Origin: Arthrobacter jiangjiafuii
GTDB lineage: Bacteria > Actinomycetota > Actinomycetes > Actinomycetales > Micrococcaceae
NCBI RefSeq assembly: GCF_018622995.1
Contig: NZ_CP076022.1
Location: 2,232,001 to 2,296,000 of the forward strand
Length of the DNA stretch: 64,000 nucleotides
Direction of reading: 5' to 3'
Both the position numbers and the translations under genes were made by a program. Numbering within the stretch: position 1 is the stretch's first letter; each line of letters starts with the position of its first letter. Positions 63,273 to 64,000 of this stretch are shown in pieces. The notes beneath the pieces were generated by a model. It saw only the letters and a program-made list of their open reading frames with translations. It did no database searches and was not told where the DNA came from.

Positions 63273-64000
63273 ATGGCTGAAAACTTTGCGGGCACAGACA
63301 CGCCCGATAACGCACCCAAGACCGTATCCGTCCCCGACAAGCCCGCCCTCGAGGGCCTCGAAGCAACGCTGAGCCGCCGCTGGCGCGAAGAGGGAACGTA
63401 CGCGTTTACTGAAAACACGGTCCGCGAGGACGTCTACTCGATCGACACCCCTCCGCCCACCGCCTCCGGTTCACTGCACGTGGGACACATGTTCTCCTAC
63501 ACGCAGACCGACGTCATGGCGCGTTACAAGCGGATGACCGGGAAGAACGTGTTCTACCCGATGGGCTGGGACGACAATGGCCTGCCCACCGAACGCCGGG
63601 TGCAGAACTACTACGGTGTCCGCTGCGATCCGACCAAGCCGTATGATCCGGACTACCGCCCGCCGGCCACCGCTCCCAAGAACCAGCGCGACTTCGACGT
63701 CATCTCGCGCCGGAACTTCATCGAGTTGTGCGAAGAGCTGGCGGTGGAGGACGAGAAGGTCTTCGAAGACCTCTTCTCCACGCTGGGCCTGTCCGTGGAC
63801 TGGACCCGGACCTACCGCACCATCGACGACAACTCCCGCGCCGTCAGCCAGCGCGCCTTCCTGGAAAACCTCAAGGCCGGCGACGCCTACATGTCTGAGG
63901 CTCCCACCCTCTGGGACGTCACCTTCCGCACCGCCGTGGCCCAGGCCGAGGTCGAGGACCGCGAGCAGCCCGGCGCCTACCACCGGATCAGCTTCCATGC
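63273..64000 (+). CDS. valS: Valine--tRNA ligase, N-terminal part
   Basis: The first 242 codons; it runs off the window end. Seen: PDKPALEGLEATLSRRWREEGTYAF, the HIGH motif TPPPTASGSLHVGHMFSYTQTD, MGWDDNGLPTERRVQNYYGVRCDP, and DLFSTLGLSVDWTRTYRTIDD. The PTERRVQNYYG form is that of actinobacterial ValS. ATG 63273 has GGAG 3 nt upstream. Confidence 0.93.
   Translation, partial: MAENFAGTDTPDNAPKTVSVPDKPALEGLEATLSRRWREEGTYAFTENTVREDVYSIDTPPPTASGSLHVGHMFSYTQTDVMARYKRMTGKNVFYPMGWDDNGLPTERRVQNYYGVRCDPTKPYDPDYRPPATAPKNQRDFDVISRRNFIELCEELAVEDEKVFEDLFSTLGLSVDWTRTYRTIDDNSRAVSQRAFLENLKAGDAYMSEAPTLWDVTFRTAVAQAEVEDREQPGAYHRISFH

Overview
The window is high-GC, densely packed actinobacterial chromosome, most likely from an Arthrobacter-like member of the Micrococcaceae. 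The grounds are: several mycothiol-linked genes (mycoredoxin, S-hydroxymethyl-mycothiol dehydrogenase, a mycothiol-dependent maleylpyruvate isomerase-type protein); a class Ib ribonucleotide reductase operon nrdHIEF; the order rne-rplU-rpmA-obgE-proB-proA-nadD-rsfS; an ileS leader with a T-box; frequent GTG starts and 1-4 nt stop/start overlaps. No rRNA, CRISPR array, complete insertion sequence or prophage was seen.

Layout. 1-11 kb: mycothiol/aldehyde detoxification genes (mrx1, mscR, an MBL-fold hydrolase), small metabolic enzymes, a PIG-L deacetylase, a lipase-maturation-factor membrane protein beside an alpha/beta hydrolase, and a leftward set (aldo/keto reductase, thioesterase, lipoate-ligase-like protein, wHTH protein with a carbohydrate-binding-like tail). 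11-21.5 kb: an SOS-associated peptidase with a LexA-type box, two divergent MarR-controlled units with visible palindromic operators, a TM2 protein, SDR enzymes and a UGT-type glycosyltransferase. 21.6-23.3 kb: a compositionally different accessory patch with one small signal-anchored orphan gene, a decayed type I DNA-methylase fragment and a long perfect inverted repeat.

23.3-28.1 kb: the leftward nrdH-nrdI-nrdE-[GIY-YIG endonuclease]-nrdF operon. A free-standing homing-type endonuclease sits between the two ribonucleotide reductase subunit genes. It starts 16 nt after nrdE and overlaps the nrdF start codon by ATGA. 28.5-38.3 kb: LysR and FUSC genes, an App1-type phosphatase, a three-His-box desaturase, a PLP deaminase/aldolase with a sugar-lactone oxidase, a YhhN protein, and an NhaA antiporter fused to a DsbA-like domain. 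38.6-51.4 kb: the leftward housekeeping block from rne (RNase E/G) through ribosomal proteins L21/L27, obgE, proBA, nadD and rsfS to a phosphatase, followed by two identical tRNA-Ala(GGC) genes.

51.9-64 kb: VKOR, a CG0192/maltokinase-cap-like protein and a PRISE-type reductase; then the leftward T-box-ileS-folC-DUF4233-ndk operon; then an ArsR-M23 pair, an SDR, a DUF488 gene with an apparent frameshift, and the 5' end of valS. Most of this is ordinary chromosome. The parts most worth following up are the homing endonuclease inside the nrd operon, the accessory patch next to it, and several readable regulatory sites (SOS box, twin MarR operators, NrdR box, T-box).
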